The position numbers and the translations under genes are program-made. The notes under the pieces were generated by a model, which did no database searches, had not been told where the DNA came from, and was given only the letters and a program-made list of their open reading frames with translations. This document shows, piece after piece, positions 33,768 through 39,469 of a DNA stretch of 39,469 nt. This stretch comes from Synergistaceae bacterium OttesenSCG-928-D05 (lineage in GTDB: Bacteria > Synergistota > Synergistia > Synergistales > Synergistaceae), in assembly GCA_030266985.1 (NCBI GenBank), contig JAJDJB010000012.1:1-39469 (forward strand). Direction: 5' to 3'. The number at the start of each line of letters is the position of its first letter. Position 1 is the first letter of the stretch.

Positions 33768-33796
33768 ATAACAGTTAAAACGTGAATCTATATACT
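33768..33796 (+). promoter_or_regulatory. Candidate promoter of the first paralog gene, inside inverted repeats
   Basis: ATAACA (33768-33773), 17 bases, TATACT (33791-33796). The -10 lies within the left arm of the inner inverted repeat, so a protein bound there would compete with RNA polymerase. Confidence 0.4.
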
Positions 33797-33836
33797 CGGT
33801 ACTAAACATAGTATATAGGTTGACATGTTTCACGTT
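33779..33836. repeat. Nested inverted repeats upstream of the first paralog (candidate operator)
   Basis: Outer arms: AACGTGAA (33779-33786) and TTCACGTT (33829-33836), 8 bp perfect. Inner arms: CTATATACT (33788-33796) and AGTATATAG (33810-33818), 9 bp perfect with a 13-base spacer. A TTGACA (33820-33825) lies between the right arms but has no matching -10. The arrangement suits a two-site operator or a cruciform. Confidence 0.7.
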
Positions 33837-33842
33837 AAATTG

Positions 33843-33876
33843 GCAGCAGGTATGTCGTTTCGGTATTGTCTGCTGC
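33843..33876 (+). repeat. Leader stem-loop just before the first paralog gene
   Basis: GCAGCAG (33843-33849) and CTGCTGC (33870-33876) form a 7-bp perfect stem with a 20-base loop, 34 bases before the start codon. The ribosome site AAGGTGG follows it. It could affect leader stability or translation. Confidence 0.5.
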
Positions 33877-33910
33877 GGGGGAAGAACGAAAGAAAAGAAG
33901 GTGGTTCAGG

Positions 33911-35209
33911 ATGCGTTATTTGTATCATGACCCGGCTGTTTCTCTGGAGCAGGGTAAGGCGATCGTAGGTGTGGAGGAGGCGCGCGGACAGGGGCCCATA
34001 ACGGTGCGGAAATACGATTGGAAGTATCTGGAGGCGGCGCTTCCGCAAAAGCCGATCCGCAACCGGGTGCATCGTCCCCCGGAACCCGACTACAGCACAC
34101 TGCTCCGCTTCCCGGACGATATTACCTTTGCCGAATTTCTGGAGCGCTTTATCTTCGCGTGCGGACGCGGCCGTTCGCGCTTCGCGGAAGTCATTTCGGC
34201 CAGAATCGGCGCGGAGGGTCAAGGGGCGATGACACGGCAGCAGGTCGCGGCAAAATACGGCTATTCGCCGGTCTATGTCGGGCAGATCGAAAGCGACTCA
34301 AAAAGTAAATTCAGAAAAAGACTGCACTATATCGTACCATCGGTCATTGACATTCCCGCTTTTAGCGAACTGCTGCGACGGCATGGCGGAGCGGCCTCCT
34401 ACGACGACGCGATTTACGGCACCCTGCTGCGCAGGTTTACGCTTACGGAGAAAGAAAAGCCAATCGCCAAATCTCTGGCGAGCTTCCTGAACGAGTATTT
34501 CACAGAAAAACTTTTTTTCCGGGACGCGATCGAAATCGTTTACGACGAAAATCACCCCTGCATGCAATGCGAAAAAGTAAAAAAAGAAATTGCCCAAATC
34601 TTTCTTCATAACCCGCGCGGGGAGTGGGAAAGCGGGGAGTTGTCCAGCCGGGTACTCGAAACGTGCAGCAAATGCAAGGAGAGAAAAGCTGTCGATCATT
34701 TTTCCAATGCGTTCCTTTCCCTCAAAAAAGGGCGTTGCGTGTACAAAGAAGGCGATATCCTGGTGCGCAGGCACGGGAGCGTATCGCCGCGAAGAGATCC
34801 TCTCCTGCAATTTATGAAAAATGCCGGGAGTGAGATGCATCTGCGTGATATTCACGCTGGTTTTGAAGCAGAAAGCGTCAATTCGAAAGATGTAAGAAAT
34901 TGCCTCCTGTCCTTGCTGAGAAGCGAACCGGACATCGTTCGCTGGGGGCACGGCACCTATATTCACAAAGACAACGCGAAAATACCGGTCGACCTGATCA
35001 AAAAACTGGAACGGGTCGCGCTCTACTTGCTGAGCCACGAAACGGAAAATATTCAGGTCGAAGATTTATATAAAACATACGCGAAAAGGTGTGCGGAAAA
35101 GGGGCTGCCAAGCGGCGTCGCACTATACACATGCATGAAACTGCTTGGACATCCGAAACTGTCTTACCCAAAATATCCGCGTATCTGTTTGAAAAAATTA
35201 AAAGGCTGA
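33911..35209 (+). CDS. Sigma-region-4-like HTH / CxxC-pair / winged-helix protein, paralog 1
   Basis: This 432-residue protein belongs to no family I can name. Residues 55-60 are RPPEPD, shared with paralog 2. Residues ~107-137 (MTRQQVAAKYGYSPVYVGQI then ESDSKSKFRKRL) closely resemble sigma-70 region 4.2, with its typical QIE. CxxC pairs at 217/220 (HPCMQC) and 252/255 (CSKC) look like a zinc site. The C-terminal half holds a winged-helix-like unit (~296-352, ending VRWGHGTYIHKDN) and another helical unit (~365-425). No signal or membrane segment is present, so it is probably a cytoplasmic DNA-binding regulator. ATG at 33911 follows AAGGTGG; the TTG at 33866 is a less likely start. Confidence 0.8.
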   Translation: MRYLYHDPAVSLEQGKAIVGVEEARGQGPITVRKYDWKYLEAALPQKPIRNRVHRPPEPDYSTLLRFPDDITFAEFLERFIFACGRGRSRFAEVISARIGAEGQGAMTRQQVAAKYGYSPVYVGQIESDSKSKFRKRLHYIVPSVIDIPAFSELLRRHGGAASYDDAIYGTLLRRFTLTEKEKPIAKSLASFLNEYFTEKLFFRDAIEIVYDENHPCMQCEKVKKEIAQIFLHNPRGEWESGELSSRVLETCSKCKERKAVDHFSNAFLSLKKGRCVYKEGDILVRRHGSVSPRRDPLLQFMKNAGSEMHLRDIHAGFEAESVNSKDVRNCLLSLLRSEPDIVRWGHGTYIHKDNAKIPVDLIKKLERVALYLLSHETENIQVEDLYKTYAKRCAEKGLPSGVALYTCMKLLGHPKLSYPKYPRICLKKLKG

Positions 35210-35238
35210 AAAAACGGCGGAGAAGTTTCTTCTCCGCC
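35209..35238 (-). terminator. Minus-strand intrinsic terminator between the two paralogs
   Basis: On the minus strand a perfect 10-bp stem (GGCGGAGAAG and CTTCTCCGCC around AAA) is followed by G and six T. On the plus strand the same hairpin has an A run before it and no T run after it, so it is oriented to stop minus-strand transcription. It begins at the last base of the paralog 1 stop codon. Confidence 0.7.
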
Positions 35239-35291
35239 TATCGCATCGCGAACAGGATCGCGGGCTTGCCATAGCAGCAACCATACAACAT
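35238..35291 (-). CDS. Possible 17-residue small ORF ending at the minus-strand terminator
   Basis: The frame encodes MLYGCCYGKPAILFAMR and stops with TAG whose last base is the first base of the terminator stem. GGAAG lies seven bases before the ATG. The GCCYGKP core is cysteine-rich and superficially like a loop of prolipoprotein diacylglyceryl transferases. The frame is open for another 78 codons upstream, but that part is antisense to paralog 2 and lacks typical coding character. No clear minus-strand promoter was found. It may be a small peptide, the tail of a decayed gene, or chance. Confidence 0.25.
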   Translation of the reverse strand: MLYGCCYGKPAILFAMR

Positions 35292-35385
35292 GACGTTACT
35301 TCCGCTAAAGCAGCAGCAATCGTATCTTTTTGAAGATCTTCTTTGCAGCTTTGAAGGGGCGGAAACAGAACAGGAGGATCTCAAA

Positions 35386-36687
35386 ATGCTAATCGCAAAC
35401 TGTACAATCGCCGCCCTGCTGGGGCGACGCCCGAAACCGAAAGCCGGGCCGCAAAGCTCGAACGGGAGCAGGCCCGGAATAGGCTCGAACAAGAATCCCG
35501 AAAAATTAGAAGAAAAGCCCCGCAAAAAAAGCCCCGGCCGCCCCCGCGGAACGGTGACCCGCCCGCCGGAGCCCGATTACAGCGTGTTGCAGTCTCTTAA
35601 GGAAGGCGCTCCCTTTTCCTCCTTCATACAGAGCTTCATTAAATTATGCTGCCAGGGCAACGCACGAAACGAAGGAATACTAAGCGGGGGGCTTGGCGCC
35701 GACGGCAGCGTCCCCGTCCCGTGCAGGGAACTTTCGGAGCGGTTCGACTGTTCTCCCGCGCGGATCGGGCAAATCGAACACGAAGTCAAAGAACAATTTG
35801 GAAAGCAATTAAGTCACCTCATCCCCGAAATCATGGACATCCCGGGTTTCAGAAGCTGCCTGCAAAAAAACGGCGGAGCGGCGGAATATCGCGAAGCCAT
35901 ATGCAACGTTCTGTTTCACCGCTTCTCCTTTACGAAAAATGAATGGCGCGCAGCCAAAAACTTCACGCAGTTCATGAAAAAAATCTTCCCCGAGCGGCTT
36001 TCCTTTAACGACACGCTCGAGGCAGTTTATGACAGAGACCACCCCTGCATGCGGTGCAAAAAAGCGACGGAAGTGATCCGCCGCGTCGTCGTGGCCGGGC
36101 AGGGTGAAGGATGGAGCGGCAGCGACCTTTCCTCCCTCATGCTGAAAGCGTGCGGCGAATGCCCCGAGCGGGCAAAAATCGAACGCTTTTCCGACGCCTT
36201 CCTCCGCCTGAAATCGGCGCACTTTGTGCGCTTCGAAAACGGCGTATTTGTACACAGGCTAAGCAGATCGAATTCGGAGAGAACCTGGCTGGCAGAATAC
36301 ATGAAAAATAAAGGCGGCCCGGTACATCCCCAGGATATCCTGATCGACGCCAGGCAGCAATGCTCCGATAAAAAAATGACGCGGCACCACCTTATCTACC
36401 TGATAAGAGGACTTCCGGTGCTTCATATGTGGGGTGACGGCGCCTATATCCATGAAGACAATATAAAAATACCGGCCGGGCAGATCGAAAAAATGGAAAG
36501 CGCGGCGCTCGATCTATTGAATCGCGGCGCATGCAGTGTGTCCGCCGCCGAGATTTACGCGAAGCATAAAGAAGAATGTGAAGCCAGCGGCATACCGTCG
36601 CCTTTTGCCCTTTACACATGCATGCGCCTGCATAGCAACCCCAAACTTGTTTATCCCAGGTATGCACAAATCCGCCTACCAAATTGA
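35386..36687 (+). CDS. Sigma-region-4-like HTH / CxxC-pair / winged-helix protein, paralog 2
   Basis: This 433-residue protein is collinear with paralog 1 over its full length: RPPEPDYS at 59-66, sigma-4.2-like HTH at ~111-141 (CRELSERFDCSPARIGQIEH), CxxC pairs at 221/224 (HPCMRC) and 256/259 (CGEC), and DGAYIHEDNIKIPAGQIEKM plus LYTCMRL near the C-terminus. It differs in having a basic, Pro-rich N-terminus with an AT-hook-like KSPGRPRG (~48-55). I chose the ATG at 35386: AGGAGG lies eight bases before it, and the length then equals paralog 1. The ATG at 35290 has no ribosome site. Its stop codon overlaps the left arm of a long palindrome. Confidence 0.8.
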   Translation: MLIANCTIAALLGRRPKPKAGPQSSNGSRPGIGSNKNPEKLEEKPRKKSPGRPRGTVTRPPEPDYSVLQSLKEGAPFSSFIQSFIKLCCQGNARNEGILSGGLGADGSVPVPCRELSERFDCSPARIGQIEHEVKEQFGKQLSHLIPEIMDIPGFRSCLQKNGGAAEYREAICNVLFHRFSFTKNEWRAAKNFTQFMKKIFPERLSFNDTLEAVYDRDHPCMRCKKATEVIRRVVVAGQGEGWSGSDLSSLMLKACGECPERAKIERFSDAFLRLKSAHFVRFENGVFVHRLSRSNSERTWLAEYMKNKGGPVHPQDILIDARQQCSDKKMTRHHLIYLIRGLPVLHMWGDGAYIHEDNIKIPAGQIEKMESAALDLLNRGACSVSAAEIYAKHKEECEASGIPSPFALYTCMRLHSNPKLVYPRYAQIRLPN

Positions 36688-36814
36688 GAACGCGGCAATT
36701 TCGGCACATTGACTTCGTAACCGGGGTTCTCTCAATCCTCAACGCATAAACCATGCGCCTCCGGATGGGAGAACCCCGGTTACTTCGTCACTGCACCAAA
36801 CTTGCCGCGTTCTC
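36686..36814. repeat. 129-bp imperfect palindrome with 46-bp arms
   Basis: Outer arms GAGAACGCGGCAA (36686-36698) and TTGCCGCGTTCTC (36802-36814) are perfect. Each is followed inward by exactly 11 weakly matched bases. Then come 22-base inner segments (36710-36731 and 36769-36790) that match except for three central bases; their cores are GTAACCGGGGTTCTC and GAGAACCCCGGTTAC. The loop is 37 bases. No T run follows, so it is not a standard terminator. The left arm contains the G and A of the paralog 2 stop codon. It could be a palindromic mobile element, a recombination site or a protein-binding site. Confidence 0.85.
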
Positions 36815-36945
36815 CGTGGGGGGGTAATGCCGCGTTCTCCTGCAGGGAACGTGAAATCTAAGCGAATATCGCCTCGTTCTCCGTGGGGTTTATTCAATTT
36901 GCGCTCTCCTGCCCGACACGTGAAGAAAGAACGAAGTCTAAGGCA
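36804..36945. repeat. Degenerate tandem array of GTTCTCC-containing units (two A-B units)
   Basis: GCCGCGTTCTCC occurs at 36804 and 36829, GCCTCGTTCTCC at 36871 and a decayed TTGCGCTCTCC at 36899. The first and third are followed by GTGGGG (A type). The second and fourth are followed by CTGC, ACGTGAA (36849 and 36918) and TCTAAG (B type). The order A-B-A-B with ~67-base periodicity shows a tandem duplication. The first copy is also the right arm of the palindrome. Confidence 0.7.
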
Positions 36946-37134
36946 CGGATTTAACTAAATACCCTGCAGAGACTGCCTCGGAGTTGTCCATTCTGGAGCG
37001 GTTTGAAAATCTCTCATGCTTTTAGCAGTACCTATCGTCAATGAAAAAAACAGAACAAATGATCATCGTACCATACTATTGTATCAATGCCATTAAAATT
37101 ATGTAAAGTGTTTGTAAAACTGCTTGTATTGCCC

Positions 37135-37162
37135 TTGCCCCGACTTTTAATAAGCCTATAAT
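37135..37162 (+). promoter_or_regulatory. Sigma-70 promoter of the autotransporter gene
   Basis: TTGCCC (37135-37140), 16 bases, perfect TATAAT (37157-37162). Transcription would start near 37169, giving a leader of about 100 bases. The stretch 36946-37134 between the array and this promoter shows no clear structure and is increasingly AT-rich. Confidence 0.65.
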
Positions 37163-37270
37163 TTTTGCATAAATAGTCAACAATGTTTGGCTTGCGTTTC
37201 TGTTGGAAGCATATGCCAGAGTTGTCTGGTTGTGCATGGAAAGCGTTCGAAATAGAAGAGGGGAATTCTC

Positions 37271-39469
37271 ATGATTTCAAAAGGACCGCATATTACAGTG
37301 TTCGCCCACGGCGAAAAATATATCACGCAAAAAAAGAAAACAGCAGGGCAGAGATTCGCCATGCCGCTGGTTCTTGCGGTATTGCTTATGTTTGCCGCCC
37401 CTGCGTATCCCGAAACTATACCGGGACCATACGTAAGCACGGATCAGACGACGACGGTCAAGGCCACCGGCGGAGACCATATAGAAGTCGACGACATCAC
37501 GGTTACAACGAATGCAAATGCTACGCATGGCCTTTATGCGGACGGCGGGAGCATATCGGGAACGGCGGACGTCATCATAAACAAACAGTCCTCACATGCC
37601 GTTTATGCGGATAATAACGCGACAATAACGCTTACGGGCGATATTCAGGCGAAAGGCGGAACGTCAAATGTCACCGCTACGCACGGCGTGTATGCGAATC
37701 ATGGGTCTGCGGTGGTCTTTGACGGCAATATCACCGTCACCGCAGGCTCGTTCTCCTATGGAGCGTTCGCCGACAACGGATCGGAACTCACCCTTTCGGG
37801 CTCCGTAACGGCAAACGATACAGCCGTACAGCTTCGCGGAGGTTCAACTGCCCATATTACCAGCGGGGCAAAGATAAAAACAACTGGCACCAGTAATGTC
37901 CGTCATGGAATTAACGCGAGCGGCGCGGGAACGGAAGCCTATATTGGAAATAACGTTTTGCTTGACATAAAAACCCAGGGGCTCGTCGCGACGGGCGATG
38001 CAAAAATTTACGCTTCGGACGATATCGTGATAAAAGGCGGAAGCGGCGGTATTACCGCAACGACAGGCGGGGAAGTTCACGTCAGGGATGGTCTTTCCAT
38101 CGACTCCACGCATGTCTCGGTCTCCGTTGCAAACAATGGAAAAGTATATATCGGAGATAATGCAAAGATAAGATCTGAGCGTACTGCGGGGTTGAGTGAG
38201 TCGAACGGCGCCGGGAACGAGATACATGTGGGCAACGGGCTTCACATTACAGCCGAGGGCGAGGGTGCAGGCGGTGGCACGGGGATTTCCTCCCGCAGCG
38301 GGAAAATATATATCTCCGACGACGCCACTGTAGTTGTCAAAAATGGTTTTGGAATCTATCTGACGGGAGCCAACAGCGATGTCCGCATCGGCGACAGGTT
38401 TACGCTGAATACTGCTGCGGAAGGCCAGGACGTTGCGGCTGTCTATGTGTCTGGAGGAAAACTTTTCATCGGAGACAGCTCTACGATGAACTTCGATGGT
38501 ATATTTGGCATATACAGTACCGGCGCGGGGCGGGAAGTGCATATTGGGAAAGAGCTTTCCCTGGATGCGAATTCCTATGCCGTATATGCCTTGCGCGGCG
38601 CGATCGTCAGCTTGGACAGCGGCGCTCGCGTCCAGGCCGGCACGAATGCGTTTGTTGCAGGGCTTGACGGAAGCAAAATTTACATTGGCGAGAACGCGGA
38701 CGTAACAGTTGAAGCGTTCGCCTTACAGGCGCTGCAAAATGGGTATATACAGGCGCAGGATGGTTTGTCCGTTACGGTGACCGAAGCGAAAGGACTTGGC
38801 ATCGTCTCGGGACTTGGCGGCGAAATCCAATTAGGCAATACCAAAATACATATGGCGGATGAAAACGGGCTTGCATTCTTCGCGCAGAACAATGACGAAG
38901 CATTTGGAACCGCCAAAATAACTGGCACAGGACTCTACGATATCGTCGGCAGCCTCTACGCCGAGGGCGACGCGGAGATTGACCTCGCGATGCAAAGCGG
39001 GTCGCAGTTAAAAGGCGCCTCGTATCTGTCCGGCGACGCACTGGAAGGTCACCGGGGAACGATCGCGCTCAAAATGGACAACGCAAAATGGGAACTCACA
39101 GACGATTCCGAACTGACAGGCCTCACGCTCGGCGACGGCTCGCAGGTGGATTTCTCCTCCCTGCCGCTCGGCTCCGTGCTTACGGTTGGCACGCTCACGG
39201 CAGGTGAGGCGGAGCAAGACGCGCCCGGCGGCGTCTTCCACATGAAGACGGACATCGTAAATGAGGAAAGTGATTTGCTGAAAGTCATCGGAGAATCATC
39301 CGGCAACTTCGGCATCCTCGTCAAAAACGACGGAAGCGCGGCGACAACGTCCGAAGAAACTCTAAAACTGGCCGAAACCGTAGACGGAAAAGCGGAATTC
39401 AAACTAGCCAACGAACACGAGCGCATCTCGCTTGGCGCCTACCAGTACCAGCTTGCGCGGGCGGACGGC
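37271..39469 (+). CDS. Autotransporter (type V secretion) passenger, partial (cut by right edge)
   Basis: At least 733 codons are open to the window end. A long N-terminal region (MISKGPHITVFAHGEKYITQ, then a basic stretch) precedes a hydrophobic signal core (FAMPLVLAVLLMFAAPAYP), as in extended signal peptides of autotransporters. The passenger is built of roughly 20-30-residue beta-helix-like repeats, seen as VYIGDNAKI, IHVGNGLHI, VRIGDRFTL, LFIGDSSTM, VHIGKELSL and IYIGENADV. Near the end, FGILVKNDG and LGAYQYQLARADG match the pertactin-like junction before the outer-membrane barrel, which must lie beyond the edge. ATG follows GAGGGG. A surface adhesin or enzyme-free passenger is likely; no catalytic motif was seen. 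Confidence 0.88.
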   Translation, partial: MISKGPHITVFAHGEKYITQKKKTAGQRFAMPLVLAVLLMFAAPAYPETIPGPYVSTDQTTTVKATGGDHIEVDDITVTTNANATHGLYADGGSISGTADVIINKQSSHAVYADNNATITLTGDIQAKGGTSNVTATHGVYANHGSAVVFDGNITVTAGSFSYGAFADNGSELTLSGSVTANDTAVQLRGGSTAHITSGAKIKTTGTSNVRHGINASGAGTEAYIGNNVLLDIKTQGLVATGDAKIYASDDIVIKGGSGGITATTGGEVHVRDGLSIDSTHVSVSVANNGKVYIGDNAKIRSERTAGLSESNGAGNEIHVGNGLHITAEGEGAGGGTGISSRSGKIYISDDATVVVKNGFGIYLTGANSDVRIGDRFTLNTAAEGQDVAAVYVSGGKLFIGDSSTMNFDGIFGIYSTGAGREVHIGKELSLDANSYAVYALRGAIVSLDSGARVQAGTNAFVAGLDGSKIYIGENADVTVEAFALQALQNGYIQAQDGLSVTVTEAKGLGIVSGLGGEIQLGNTKIHMADENGLAFFAQNNDEAFGTAKITGTGLYDIVGSLYAEGDAEIDLAMQSGSQLKGASYLSGDALEGHRGTIALKMDNAKWELTDDSELTGLTLGDGSQVDFSSLPLGSVLTVGTLTAGEAEQDAPGGVFHMKTDIVNEESDLLKVIGESSGNFGILVKNDGSAATTSEETLKLAETVDGKAEFKLANEHERISLGAYQYQLARADG

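Larger units (their letters stand above)
33481..33910. other. AT-rich intergenic region before the paralog pair, 430 bp
   Basis: No gene is supported. The right half is distinctly AT-rich compared with the rest of the window. It holds a possible upstream promoter (TTGACT 33644-33649, 17 bases, GATAAA 33667-33672), two direct CTAAATAA copies 16 bases apart (33748 and 33764), the nested inverted repeats, and the leader hairpin listed separately. Nothing is seen in 33481-33640. Confidence 0.6.

Noticed and set aside
33820-33848. Promoter from TTGACA at 33820-33825
   Set aside because: At 17 bases downstream the sequence is GC-rich (GGCAGC); TTAAAT lies only nine bases away.
36686-36814. Invertible promoter flanked by inverted repeats controlling the autotransporter
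   Set aside because: The region between the arms has no recognisable promoter, and the autotransporter has a good promoter about 320 bases further on. No recombinase gene is in the window. Kept only as a possibility for recombination.
36804-36945. CRISPR-like array
   Set aside because: The units are degenerate, differ in spacing (about 25 and 42 bases), number only four, and the intervening DNA is itself duplicated; no cas genes are near.

Overview
The window reads as an ordinary, densely packed bacterial chromosome segment of moderately high GC. It comes from a Gram-negative-type (diderm) anaerobe. A late lipid A acyltransferase and a large autotransporter passenger show an outer membrane. 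The IscU-like/GGGtGRT pair, CitC/CitX, the M20 amidohydrolase, many TTG starts and the NCS2-type permease next to a phosphoribosyltransferase suggest the Synergistota (Cloacibacillus/Synergistes-like). That placement is inference from gene content; no rRNA or other marker is present. No tRNA, rRNA, insertion sequence or CRISPR array was seen.

Layout. (1) 1-3261, minus strand: two BMP/nucleoside-type ABC permeases and a CdaR/PucR-type regulator cut by the left edge. (2) 3451-8950, plus: cardiolipin synthase, membrane metallophosphoesterase, YprB-like RNase H-fold/TPR protein and argininosuccinate lyase, ending in a terminator. (3) 9108-13809: phosphohexomutase, the IscU-like/GGGtGRT pair, a solute-binding protein with a terminator hairpin just before its ribosome site, and a 93-residue basic protein with its own promoter and terminator. 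(4) 13894-16899: a nucleobase permease/phosphoribosyltransferase operon converging on a nitronate monooxygenase. (5) 17339-22773: an M20D amidohydrolase with several active-site substitutions, an AMP-forming ligase, citC, citX, a dCMP-deaminase-type protein and an HD-domain protein. (6) 22811-28135: a NarL/NarX-type two-component pair, a beta-CASP RNA-processing enzyme and an unrecognised membrane-anchored protein. (7) 28209-33480: tyrosyl-tRNA synthetase, lipid A acyltransferase, 4-OT tautomerase, prepilin peptidase, iron-dependent alcohol dehydrogenase and an exported nitroreductase-fold protein.

(8) 33481-39469 is the unusual part. Two tandem paralogous genes encode 432/433-residue proteins with a sigma-region-4-like helix-turn-helix, two CxxC pairs and a C-terminal winged-helix-like half. 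Nested inverted repeats precede the first gene. A 129-bp palindrome with 46-bp arms begins inside the stop codon of the second. A degenerate tandem array of GTTCTCC-containing units follows, then a good sigma-70 promoter and an autotransporter running off the right edge. A minus-strand intrinsic terminator with a possible 17-codon ORF lies between the paralogs. I regard this locus (regulator pair, palindromic and repeated sites, surface protein) as the best candidate for an undescribed system; its function is unknown.
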